From assembly GCF_000002875.2 (NCBI RefSeq), contig NC_009396.2, forward strand, positions 131,501 to 195,500: 64,000 bases of DNA, in the 5' to 3' direction. Below, piece after piece: positions 32,033 to 42,200 of this stretch (the first letter of the stretch is position 1; each line of letters opens with the position of its first letter). The translations under genes were made by a program, and so were the position numbers. The DNA comes from Leishmania infantum JPCM5. Taxonomy: Eukaryota > Euglenozoa > Kinetoplastea > Trypanosomatida > Trypanosomatidae. The notes under the pieces are model-generated. The model saw nothing but the letters and a program-made list of their open reading frames with translations, was not told where the DNA came from and ran no database searches.

Positions 32033-32156
32033 CTGCCTTCCTGTCTCTTTCTCTGCCCCATCTTCTCCCGCACGGCTCTGTCCCTCACCGCCACTGTCCC
32101 GTGACACGTTTGCCTTCAAATCACACGTGTGCGCATATGGCTGTGCGGGTGTGCAG
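32033..32156 (+). promoter_or_regulatory. Candidate spliced-leader acceptor, membrane-protein gene
   Basis: A pyrimidine tract at about 32037-32070 is followed by no AG until GTGCAG (AG at 32155-32156). The only nearby upstream ATG (32136) lies before this AG and would be removed. The next ATG is 32265, giving a 5' UTR of about 108 bases. Confidence 0.5.
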
Positions 32157-32264
32157 TCAAGCACAGCGTGCGCGGATCATCTCGTGGCATATTTTGCCAC
32201 CCGGCACGACCAAGCGCAGCGTTTTGCTGAAGCACGAACACAAGCAGGAGCGGCAGCGCTGCAC

Positions 32265-33218
32265 ATGCCTGCGAATAGCTCTGCAGCGCCACGCCTCAGC
32301 AGCGGCAGCCTGGCGGCAGCGTGCGAGTCGTACGGCGTCGACAGCCGACTGCTCTACAACGACATTGAGCAACTCTCGAAAAAGCGCTTCGACTACGCGC
32401 AACGCCTCATTTTGTGGAGTCGACTGCTGAGCGCAGCCTCGATGGTCGCGGCTGGGGCGGCCGGTGTCGCGGTCTACTACCAGCAAGCGCAGATCTACCG
32501 TGTCTGGCGGCTGCGCAACCCCCGCAAGGTACACAGGCTCGTGCAGTTCGCCGTGCTGAGTGGCAGTTTCTGCCTCTGCAACGTGTTGTTTCTCATTAGC
32601 CCCGTCGGCCCCATGCGCTTACATGAAAAGGAGCTCTCTCGGACGAAGCAGCTGGACGTCATTGCTGTCGCTGCACTCGTGCAGGAACAGAACTTCCGAA
32701 CAGTGTCCGCGTGGGCGCATGCTGCAGCTGATGCAGGCCGACTGGCACCCGCCCCCTCCTCGTCCACGGTGCCGCCATCGCCTGCCGGCGCCGCCACAAA
32801 CACCATAGAGTGCGGAAGGGAGGAAGACGGTGGAATAGGATCGGAGCCGCAGTCGGTGTGGAGAGAGGTTGTGCTGGATCCGACGCAGCTGCTGCAGCTG
32901 CCTTGTGAGCGCAAGACACAACAGAAACGAGCGGCTCCCGTTGATAAGGCAAAGACCGGCACTGATGCAGACATGCTGGCCGTCAAGAAGCAGCTCTCCT
33001 CTCAGTTACTGGTCAACTCCGAAAGTGGCAGCAACTCGGGGCGGGGTGGCAGTGAGGCCACCTCTGCAGCCGAGCCGCCCACATGGCGACAGCAGCCGCG
33101 GCGCGTGTGGAGTCGCACAGCGGACACCGCGGAGCTGCAGCAGTTGAAAGATGAATGCGTCGTCATGTGGGAGGGGCTCGTGGCGGAGAAGACAGCTATC
33201 GTACAGAAAGTCTTTTGA
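32265..33218 (+). CDS. Two-helix membrane protein of unknown function (317 aa)
   Basis: No family is recognised. Two hydrophobic helices lie close together at about residues 49-71 (LSAASMVAAGAAGVAVYY) and 92-112 (AVLSGSFCLCNVLFLI). They are separated by a short basic loop containing R/K and the RNPRKVH cluster. The short N-terminus includes a helix with SKKRFDYAQR. The long C-terminal part (after 116) is hydrophilic, with Gly/Ala/Ser-rich linkers and a final helix rich in Lys/Glu. Both helices being near the N-terminus, with a basic loop, suggests a hairpin membrane anchor with the tail on one side; the membrane is unknown. The frame continues upstream, but the first usable ATG after the predicted trans-splice site is 32265. 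Confidence 0.72.
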   Translation: MPANSSAAPRLSSGSLAAACESYGVDSRLLYNDIEQLSKKRFDYAQRLILWSRLLSAASMVAAGAAGVAVYYQQAQIYRVWRLRNPRKVHRLVQFAVLSGSFCLCNVLFLISPVGPMRLHEKELSRTKQLDVIAVAALVQEQNFRTVSAWAHAAADAGRLAPAPSSSTVPPSPAGAATNTIECGREEDGGIGSEPQSVWREVVLDPTQLLQLPCERKTQQKRAAPVDKAKTGTDADMLAVKKQLSSQLLVNSESGSNSGRGGSEATSAAEPPTWRQQPRRVWSRTADTAELQQLKDECVVMWEGLVAEKTAIVQKVF

Positions 33219-33985
33219 TGTCTCGCCCATCTCTCTCTCTGGTCAACCTCCTTCGTGCGCTGCAATGTGAAGGGCAGGGCAGGCCAACTAAGAAGGCGAC
33301 GGCGAGGTCACAGCAAGGCTGCTGGTGTCTAAACGGCCCCCACCCCCACCCCATTCAGCTCGGTGCATCTCTGTTCGCGTGTGTACGGGTGCGTTCTTGT
33401 TGTCAGGAGTTACAGTGAGTGTTGTAGTTTGATGCATCCATCCTTGAGGCAATGGCCGCAACACATACACACACGCACACCGCCCCCCACCCCACCCCTT
33501 CTCGTGCCATCGGCAGCAGCTGCCATGGGGTGAGGGGGGCTACTTGGCATCTTTGGTGTGGGGCCCCTTCCTCCACATGAGGTCGCTGGTTCGCCGCCGG
33601 TGTTGTGTGAAGGCGTGGGCAACTCTCGGCCACCTGCGGAATCTATGTGTCTGCAACCCCTTCTCGCATGTGCGTAACGGTCAACCTCCTCCACAATGCC
33701 CTGCCTCCTCCTCCTATCCTCCTCCCGTTTCTTGTACGGCTGCCATCCGCTCATGCGATGGACTCACGCACCGCGACACGTCATGCGTGTCGCCTCACTA
33801 TCACTCCTCTCCCCCGCCACGGATGAAGTCCATCGTCCACCTGCGATAGAACACACACACACACAAACAGAACATATTTCTTGTTTGGACATTCGTTTTT
33901 TTTGGCTCGAAAAGGGCCGTTGTCGTCGTCGTCGCTTCCTTTTCTGTACTGCTTTGCACTTCTCCCCCTCCCCCGCCACCGTGCC

Positions 33986-34038
33986 TGTACGTGTACGTGT
34001 ACGTGTGCGTGTGCGTGTGCGTGTGCGTGTGCGTGTGT
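33986..34038 (+). repeat. Hexanucleotide array TGTACG/TGTGCG
   Basis: Three TGTACG units are followed by five TGTGCG units and a TGTGT end. The two unit types differ by one A/G change and are not interspersed. Confidence 0.9.
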
Positions 34039-36449
34039 CTCCCACGCTCACCCCACTTCGTGCCTGTTCAGCCGTTCTTCTTTCCTATTTCTTATTCTGT
34101 CTGTTCGTTTGCATGTGCGTGCGTGCGTGTGACGTTCATTGAGAGAAGCATTTTATCAGCCCTTCCCTCAGCAGAGCCCTCCCATCTGCCCACACACCGG
34201 GAGCCTCGTCTGCCTTGCACCCCATCTCTCCCTCGCTTCCTCTCTTCATCCTCCATTTCCGTTTTTGCTCGCTCCACGATTCGAGGCTCGACTCACGACA
34301 AGGAAGTGCAGGAGTGCAGCCACGTTCAGGCAAGCAAGGACATCATCTACACTCACACACGCACATCGATATATATATATATACTTTTAAGTGATAGACG
34401 AGCAGGTCAACGAAGGGAAAGACAACAGAAAAGTGCGAGAGGCGCAGAACGGCGTGGCTGTGAGAAGGACAGACAGAGAGAGATCACACATCACCACACA
34501 AAACACCGATCGAAGGCTGAGAGGCGACGTGGTTGGCATCGACACATCGCAGCCGTTTTGTTTTTGTTGTTGTTTTGTGTTCCTAACTCTCTCTCTCTCT
34601 TTTACTTTCCTCGAGGCATACACAACTGCATCACGCATAAACACGCGAGCATCCCAACGGCAAGTGGTCGTTGCGTCTGTGCACCACGCCACACAACGAG
34701 GGCTTCGGCGCAGAGCATCGCCATCGGGAGCGGAAGCGAGGGAAAAGGCACACAGTGAAACGGTTAAGGTGCTCTTGTGTTTGCTTCCACCCTGCCTGAT
34801 CGTTGTCGTGTCTCTGTTCAGGTGACGCTCCTCTTCCTCCTGCGTACTTGTGTGTGCATGCGTGTCCCGGCAGTCTGTGCAGACGCGATAGCAGACATTG
34901 TTCATTGTGTTATTCGACACAAACAACCTCATTATCCCTGTCTGCGCTGCCCGTCTCCACTGCCACCACCACCACCACCCACCCCATCGCCTCTAAGCTG
35001 TATCACCCGCCAAGAGAAGGCGGTAGTAAAGAAGGCCTCCTCCTCTCTCCCCCCTCCTTTGGTCGTCACACGAAGAGCGAGCGTGCGAGACAAGGACGCA
35101 ACTTGTGAGGGCTCCCTCATCGCCCGTGGCGTATACACACACAGCAAAGTCCCGAGAAAGATAATAGTAGACTTGCACGTTGGCTCGGTTGTCTGTCTGT
35201 TTCGGTTCATCGTCCCGTCTCGTACTTCCCAGCGCCTCTCACCTACGCCTGAAGCGCACAGACACTCGCGTGTCGGTGTTCTTGTGTTTGTGCTTGAGGG
35301 GCTGTGGCACGACACGGCCCGACGCTCATTCTTTGCGCTTGTATTTCTCTTTGTTGTCTGTCGTTCTTACTCTCTCTCTCTGCTGGAGGCTTTCGCTTCT
35401 CTCGCTCGTTCTCGCTCTCTCGCCGCGTGCGTGCTTGTCTCGGTGTGTCGGTGTGTGGCCATTAGAGGCTCCACTAGTTGAGTTTCTTTGTGGGGTGTGT
35501 CGTGTGTTCTTCGCGTTGTCTTCTTTTTTTCTTGCGGCGTCTCTCCCGCTCCCGTTATTTCCTTCGTTCTCGTCCGTTGACCGTTGTTGTTGCCGCTGCT
35601 GCTGCTGCTTGTTGTTGTTTCTTACAGACGCTCGCCCGCCTCCTCACTTCTTCTCCCTCCATCACTTCTCCATCGTCATCTGCACTTCTCTTCTTTCTTT
35701 TTCGTGTTTCGGACCCGCCATCCGCCCCACACCGTCGCCACCCCCCTCCTCCTCCTCCTCCTCCTCTCTCCTTCTCGTTCCCTCTCTCCCACTTTCCCAT
35801 TCCGCGTACGTTGGCCTTCGCGGCGGGGTGCACTGGAGAGTACGCGAACGGTGTGACAGTGCGTAGGTGATTTGGCCCCTTTTGTTTGTGTTTGTGTGTG
35901 CGCGTGCGTGTGTGTGTGTGTGTCTCCCTGCGTTGTTGGTTTGCCTTGTTTCTTTCGCTTCCCCACCATCACCATCATCCCCCTTCCCTTCCTTTGTACC
36001 CTCGTGAACCGCTCACACGCGCAAGCAAGCACTCCCCCACCTCCTCCATTTTTGTACCCTCACATCTCCCTCCCCCCCCTCTCCCCCTCCCTCCCTGTGT
36101 TGGTGTGCGTGTGCGTGTCTGTTGTTGTTGTTTTCAGTTCTCTGCTGCTGCGGCTTACCTTCGTGTGGTCAAGTCCCTCTTTTCACGTCATTCCCTCTTC
36201 CCGTGCTCGTCTTGCCACATCCGACCTCGCGTGTTTGTGGGGTGCGCGTAGTCCGTGTACGCGTCTGTCGGGGGTACTTTGAGTCCCCACCATTCCCTGT
36301 CTTTCTCCCCTCCCCCCTCTCTCGCCGACTATCCCACGAGTAGTCCCTTTCTGTGTTAGGTTGTGTGCAGGGCGTCAGTTTGTGTGTTGATTGCATCGCT
36401 GGTGTCGTTGCTGGCCTTGTTACTGTCGTTGTGTTGCGTTGGGCGTGTC

Positions 36450-36490
36450 TCTCCTCCCTCCCTCCCCCCCATCCCCCCCTCCCACTTCAG
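36450..36490 (+). promoter_or_regulatory. Strong spliced-leader acceptor-like signal with no ATG behind it
   Basis: A nearly pure C/T tract of about 40 bases ends at TTCAG (AG at 36489-36490). It is as good as the acceptors of the real genes here. It precedes a coding-like frame that contains no ATG. Confidence 0.45.
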
Positions 36491-36518
36491 TTTTTCATCC
36501 CCAAAGCAGACTGCATAA

Positions 36519-36902
36519 CGAAACGCGGAGACGCACGCAAGCTCCATCATCAGACACATTCTTAAGAGAGCGCGCGCGCTCGCTGGACAAGGCACGCGCG
36601 TGCCTTTCACGTACGCTTCAAGTATCGGACTCGCCACCGCCGCCGCCTTCCTCTTTTTGGTGGTTTGGGGTGCTTGCATAATCATCGAAAGAGAATTGGA
36701 GGAGGAGATCAAAGACCTGACGACGGCCGACAAGCACGAAGGGTACGGTGTGATCGAGGTGCAGGACGGTTCAAGGCCGCCGTCTCTTCGTTCCACTTGC
36801 CACGCCCTCTCTCTCTCTCTCTTCACGTACCCCCTCCTCCTACGACCTTCCGTCTCGCCATCTCTAACCGCTGCACAGAATCACGAAATAACGCATCGGT
36901 GA
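36519..36902 (+). pseudogene. ATG-less small ORF with one membrane helix (possible start-lost gene)
   Basis: An open frame of 127 codons lies behind a strong acceptor-like signal. From GTG at 36600 it would encode 100 aa. It has a hydrophobic helix (SIGLATAAAFLFLVVWGACII) followed by an acidic/basic helix (ERELEEEIKDLTTADKHEG) and YGVIEVQDG. Codons from about 36610 to 36775 have the G/C-rich third positions of local genes, unlike the surrounding C/T spacer; the last third is pyrimidine-tract translation. No ATG occurs in any frame from 36490 to the stop. GTG 36600 is one base from ATG. It may be a small gene whose start was lost, a sequencing error, a non-AUG start, or chance. Family unknown. 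Confidence 0.35.
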
Positions 36903-38564
36903 CGCGGCGTCCTCTTCCCTACGTAACGTAGACATCTTGCGTGTGTTTGTGTGCGTGTGTGTGTGTGTGTTGCGCTCTGTTGTTTTGTTTTGTTTCTGTC
37001 GTGTTTCGGACTGTCGTCTCCCCTACCTCTCTCCTGGTCCTCCATACCGACTCCGTTTCTTGTGCTCGTCTCCGCTGTCCCGCCTCCTCCCCTTCTACAT
37101 TCTGCAATCTCTCCGCGCCGACGGCTTCGTGATCAGTGTCTCTTTCGTGTCCCTGTTTCGTGTCCTTCTCAAGCTGCACAGGCGCCTGCCGCGGCTTCTT
37201 CCCGTCCCGAAAGCAGAACGAAGCGGAAAGGACGCGGAGGCGGCACTCGTTCGTTGTCGCTTGCGGCTGACGTGTCGCTGCTACCCTCGCTCTCTCTCTC
37301 CATTCCCGTGCAGCGCGTGCGTGCGTGCGTGAGGCAGAGCTCGCTCGCTGCTGGTCGATTATTTACTTACTCTTAGAATAATTCAGAGATCGCACAGAGA
37401 CGTGTAGACGTGTCTGTCTACCCGTCTGTGTGTGTGTGTGTGTGTGCGTGCCGGTGGCAGTCGTGGTGCTCGGAAAGGAGAAGACGAAGGCGGAACGAAA
37501 AACTTCGTAGGCGTCCATCGTTCGTTCCCGTCGATACACCGGTGCTTCGATAGAGTGAGAGATTCGGTGCCGTCCAAGCGCTCACCCTCGCCTCCACGGC
37601 ACATCTGCCTCACCACGCACGTCGCCCTCTCCGCTCTCCCTGCACACGAAAAAGTTTTGTGTAGAGAGTGGGGGGGGTCATCGCGAAGGAAGAAGGCGAC
37701 GCCCATCGGAGGTGCGTGTCTTCTCTGTAATTACAGAACAACAGACAAGTAGAGAAGCACACGGAATCACAGATACGCGCGTCGTCGGCGAACCAACAGA
37801 GGACGGAAAGGGCGGATCCACACACGCACATACAGGGAGCAGATCAGACGACTCGGTGGTGCCTGTCGCCGTCTTGGTTGATTGGATCAGTGAAGATAGG
37901 CGGGGGAACACAAAAAAAGGTCCAAGTGACACGTAGTGGGCGCGTGTAGCTCGAAGATCCAGCGGACGAGTCAGGCAGAAGCCGCACGAAAAGGGTTTGC
38001 TCACCGTCCCTCTCTGTCTCTGTCTTTGTCTGTCTGTGTCTCCGCGTATTGTTCTTGTGCGGATCTGTGGAGTCAGCACCTCTCTTCGTCTTTGTCTTCG
38101 TCATCACCCCTCCCCTCCCCCCTCTTTCCCCCGGCCGTTTTCCCTGGCATCGTTGCTGTCTGTGTGTTAGGCGTGCATCACACCTGTGCTGCGGCAGCGC
38201 GTCACCCATCTCCTCTCCTCACGCACGAGTATCCCAGCATCACTATCACCCCTTTTCTATCCCTTCTTTTTTCCTCATCATTTCTCGTCCTCAGTGCCCA
38301 CCCCTCCCCACCCCCTCCGTCACGAGACACACACACATACACACACACCTCGCTCTCGCTTCTCTCTTCCTTTGATCGCTGCCGTGGTGAGTGTTGCATT
38401 CTCTGTGCCTCCCCTTCATCCGTCCTCCCCCTCCCCCTCTTCAGACATCTTTCTTCTTTTCTTCGGGGTGGTGGTTGCTCGCTCTCGTCTCCCTCACGTG
38501 CACCATATCAAGTGTGTTCCTTAATACGCTTCTCTCCCGTGCCTGCGTGCGTCTGGAACTAAGC

Positions 38565-38568
<4 letters not shown>

Positions 38569-38597
<29 letters not shown>
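38569..38597 (+). repeat. (GT)n microsatellite
   Basis: About 14 uninterrupted GT units upstream of the PUF gene, one of the longest in the window. Confidence 0.9.
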
Positions 38598-38598
<1 letters not shown>

Positions 38599-39040
38599 CT
38601 GCACCTCATCTCCGCCGTCCTTCTCCCTACTCAGGTTCGAAAAGCACAGCGCACAGAGGAGGAGGAGAAGGAAGAGGAGCACACATACGTCTTGGTCGTT
38701 TCTCTGTTGTGGTCGCGCGCTTCGACTTTCGCACTCCTAACACCTTCACCCCCTTAGCGTTTATGATATATCGGTTTCTCTAGGCACGCAGACGAAGCGA
38801 TACACGGGATTGGCTAGAGGGCTCTGTATCGTCTCTCTCCTCCCTCCCTCCACCCACCCATCCATCCATCCGTCCATCCAGCTGCCGCGTGAAGGCATCT
38901 GTGTTGTGTTGCTGTTGTTGTCGCTTGCTTCTTTGTTGGTGTCGCTCGGCTCAAGTTTTCCGCACCTCTCTCCTTGCTCGCTCTTCGGTTGCTTCGTAAG
39001 TCGCCTTCCTCTCCCTTTTCGTCTCTTCCCCCGTACTCTC

Positions 39041-39042
39041 GC

Positions 39043-39074
<32 letters not shown>
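39041..39074 (+). repeat. (GCC)n(GTC)n trinucleotide run
   Basis: Five GCC-type triplets pass directly into six GTC-type triplets in the 5' region of the PUF gene. It lies before the predicted start codon, so it is probably untranslated. Confidence 0.8.
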
Positions 39075-39134
39075 CTTGCGTGTGCGTGTGTGCGCGTCGG
39101 CGCGGGAGGCTCGATTTCCCTTTCGTGTTGTTGT

Positions 39135-39172
39135 TTGCCACCGCCACCCCTCATCTCATCCCTGTCCACAAG
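39135..39172 (+). promoter_or_regulatory. Candidate spliced-leader acceptor, PUF gene
   Basis: A C/T-rich stretch at 39138-39168 is followed by the AG at 39171-39172, about 77 bases before ATG 39250, with no ATG in between. The resulting leader contains a CTTCAC repeat array. A later AG at 39244-39245 would leave only four bases of 5' UTR beyond the leader. Confidence 0.4.
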
Positions 39173-39185
39173 TTTGTGCAGCTCC

Positions 39186-39211
39186 CTTCACCTTCACCTT
39201 CACCTTCACCT
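39186..39211 (+). repeat. CTTCAC hexamer repeat in the PUF 5' leader
   Basis: Four tandem CTTCAC units lie 40 to 65 bases before the predicted start codon and form a pure pyrimidine/A tract. Confidence 0.85.
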
Positions 39212-39249
39212 GTGCATCTGTGTTTGTGTCTCGCATCATCTTCAGCGCG

Positions 39250-42200
39250 ATGTTCGCCCAATCCGAGAGCGAAGAGCTGCTGCATCTGCTGTCGCAGGTG
39301 CGCCTCGTGGCGGACGAGGAAGAGCGTAACGAGCAAGAGCAGCATCAGCAAGAAAAACTGGAGCAGCGGCATCGCCCAAGCGTCGACGGTGAGCACACGA
39401 TGCCGGTGTATACTTCTGCTGCCGGCGCGACAGCGAAGGTACTTGACAAGCAGATAAGCAACGGCAGCTCGGCGAGCATCGCCAGCGGCGGCGGCGGCTC
39501 TGCTGCAGGACGATATACCGCCTCCTCCACCGCGGCCGTCACGAGCAGCTGGACTGTGCATGACAATACGGACAGCACCTTTGGCATCAACACCGCAGCG
39601 GCGAGCAACAGCTTTCTCGCCGACTACGAGCACCACCGCGCGAACCCGTTTGACCAGCCGCCCGTGACTCGCACCCCGGCCACAGACGTGAAGGTGCTGC
39701 TGCAGCCGTCGGACGAGCGTGCAAGGTGCATCGAGGTGGACATGGCCAGCCGAGGCGACGGCTACAACGTATTCCGGCAGCCGAAGCAGCTCCTCTTCGC
39801 CTCCCCATCAGCAGCGGCTCAGGTAGTGACTGTGCAGCAGCAGCAGCAGCAGCAGCAGCAGCGGCGGCGTCTCGAGCAGCTGCAGCAGCAGAGACCATTG
39901 TCACTAGTGACGCACGCGCGCCAGTCCATGCCCTCCCCCCACGCGTACAACGTTTACACCGCATCCGTGAGCACGGCAACCAGAACGACGACACCGCGCT
40001 CGATCGACGATGCAGCGCCGATCTTGCCGGTTGCGGTCGAGCGCGAAGGCAGCGGCTACCGCGGTGCTGCGGCCGATAGTGCGATACTTCGAGACACCCC
40101 CTCACCAGCTGTCACCTCATCGGCACCATCCGCCTACACCAAGCGTGATGGCAAGACGGTGGCGGAAGTAGTGCTAGAGGGCATCTCGGACTTTGCAGCT
40201 GTGATACAGAATGATGGTTTCGACGGGGATTGCGAGGAGGAGTTTGGCCGCACCAGTGGTGGCGGGGGTGGCGGTGACCGGCTATCGGATGTCTGGACGC
40301 CCGCGCGCAGTATCGGCACGCCGCAGTCAGCGCTAGATGGCTCTAACCGATCGCTGCGCCTGTTTCACCTGCAGCAGCAGCAGCAGTCGCATCAACACCT
40401 TCACCAGCACCACACCACCCCATCTTCTCCGTCCTCCGCGGCTGAGGCTGCTGTCGCGCAGTTCTTTCGTGTAAGCAGCAGTGTCGATGTCATGGACAAC
40501 GGTGGCCTCGACAGTGCGTGGCGAGCGAGTGTTGAGGCGGAGCTCGCGGAGCTCCAGCGCGGTGGACGACTGTCCATGAACAGCGCGGTGGTGCAGGGAA
40601 CGCCGATATCGACGGTCTCGCCGCTTCCACCAACGTCGACTACACCGTATCACCAGCTGCTCAGCCAACTGCGGCACAGCCCGTCACAAGTGCCGGCGAG
40701 TGGGCTTGGGCCTGCCAACACTGCCTTCACGGGCAGAGCGGCGCACGCGAATACGCCGCCGGACCGACGCCCGCCATCATCATCCTCACGCCTGGCCAGC
40801 ATGGGGCCGACGCCGCTCTACACAACCCACATCACGAGCATACCGCGAGCTTCCTCCTCCGCTGCAGCCGCTGGCGCATCGACGGAGCAGGGCCGCAGCT
40901 GCTGGCCGCGCTCCAGCCTCACCCCGTCCGAGGCGGCAGCTTTGTGGGAGCGCCTAAGTCCGTATGAGAGGGCCGCCGCCGCAGCAGCAGCAGCAGCGGC
41001 AAGCTCGAACGCAGCCTCCGTCGCCGCAGCCGCGGCGCTGCTCCGCACCCCTGACACGGTTTCGAAGCCAGTCACGCTCTCCTCGATTGCTGCACACCTT
41101 CACAGCGGTGTTGGCGATCTGGGTAGCTCGGACGAAATGGGCGGAGCGCACGCGCACGCGGACAATCCTTCTCGCACCTATGCGTCCCCGCCAACGTTTA
41201 CCACGGCCCCGATGCGGGTGCCTCGCCCAGCCAGCGCGGCGCAGCTCTTCCCACCGTCGTCACCATCTCAGCCCAACTCTGCATCGCCAGCTACGGCCGG
41301 CACAGGCGTCTCGCCGCACCACGGCTGGCAGCAAAGCCACAGCAACCATCGGCAGGGGCAGTATTCGCAGACAGCATCACCTCGCACGAATGCAACGACG
41401 GTGATGGCCCTGCCACCACCGCCACCGCCACCACCTGCGTCGACGCCGTCACTGGCGACAGCAGCAGCAGCAGCAGGCCCGTACAAATCCCAGCAGAACC
41501 ATTTGCAGACGCCTTCGATGCGCCGTTGGAGCCCCGTCGACGCACCTCCATCGACCACCGGTGTCGGCCCAGTCGCCGGTAACGCACACAACACCAACTC
41601 ACCTCCTTCCTGCAGTCTGCGTCCGTCGCCGCACCCTCGTCCGTCCAACGGCAGCTCGCCGGCGCTGCGGCGATACACCATCACCACTCCCAGCAGTCAC
41701 GCGACGACTGCGACAGCCGCCAACAACAGCACGAACAGTGGCGGCAAGAAGCACGTCGATGGGAGCCCTCTCGGGGTCAGCGGTGCATCGGTCGCTGACA
41801 AAGGAACGTCGCGCGAGGCGCGGCCACGTGTGCAGCTCTCGCAGACGTCCTGCTCGACTGGCGTCGCTGCCGCGGTCTGCGGCGGTGCTCGTGGGGCCCG
41901 CGGCTCGCTGGGGGCATCTGCACACGGCGCTGGCGGTGGTGCGAGCCCGAGCTCACCGTCATACCACCACAACCACAGCAATCACGCCGGTCACCACCTG
42001 AACAGCCCCTCGAACTCCGCAGGCGCAACCGCCGGGCCCGGGGCGTCCATGGTGTCAGCCGCCGCCGTCCAAGCACTCATCCAGCGCCTACAGGCAGCCG
42101 CGGCGATCGTGCTGCCCAACTCTCCGTCCGCGTCGTCCGCTGTGACGGGTGGCGGGCAGATGTCTTTCAAGGCTGAGGAAAGCGGCGTCGCCAGCGTCGC

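Larger units (their letters stand above)
30335..32264. other. Spacer of 1.9 kb, no gene
   Basis: Strongly pyrimidine-rich (for example 30730-30830 and 31180-31230), with (TG)n at about 31114-31136 and 31588-31610 and a (CA)n run at 31958-31972. A 395-codon open frame spans 30511-31698 but is a by-product of C/T-rich sequence and encodes only Ser/Pro/Leu/Cys-rich text. Confidence 0.6.
33219..39249. other. 6-kb gene-poor, pyrimidine-rich stretch
   Basis: This is the longest span without a confident gene. It contains many C/T tracts, several (TG)n runs, a hexamer array at 33986-34038, TA runs at about 34369-34383, and many AGs that could act as splice acceptors. One coding-like, ATG-less frame at about 36519-36902 is listed separately. 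It may comprise long UTRs of the flanking genes, one decayed gene, or short genes I cannot see. Confidence 0.55.

Noticed and set aside
31172..32164. 330-codon - frame
   Set aside because: Antisense in the + block, with purine/TG-derived low-complexity text.
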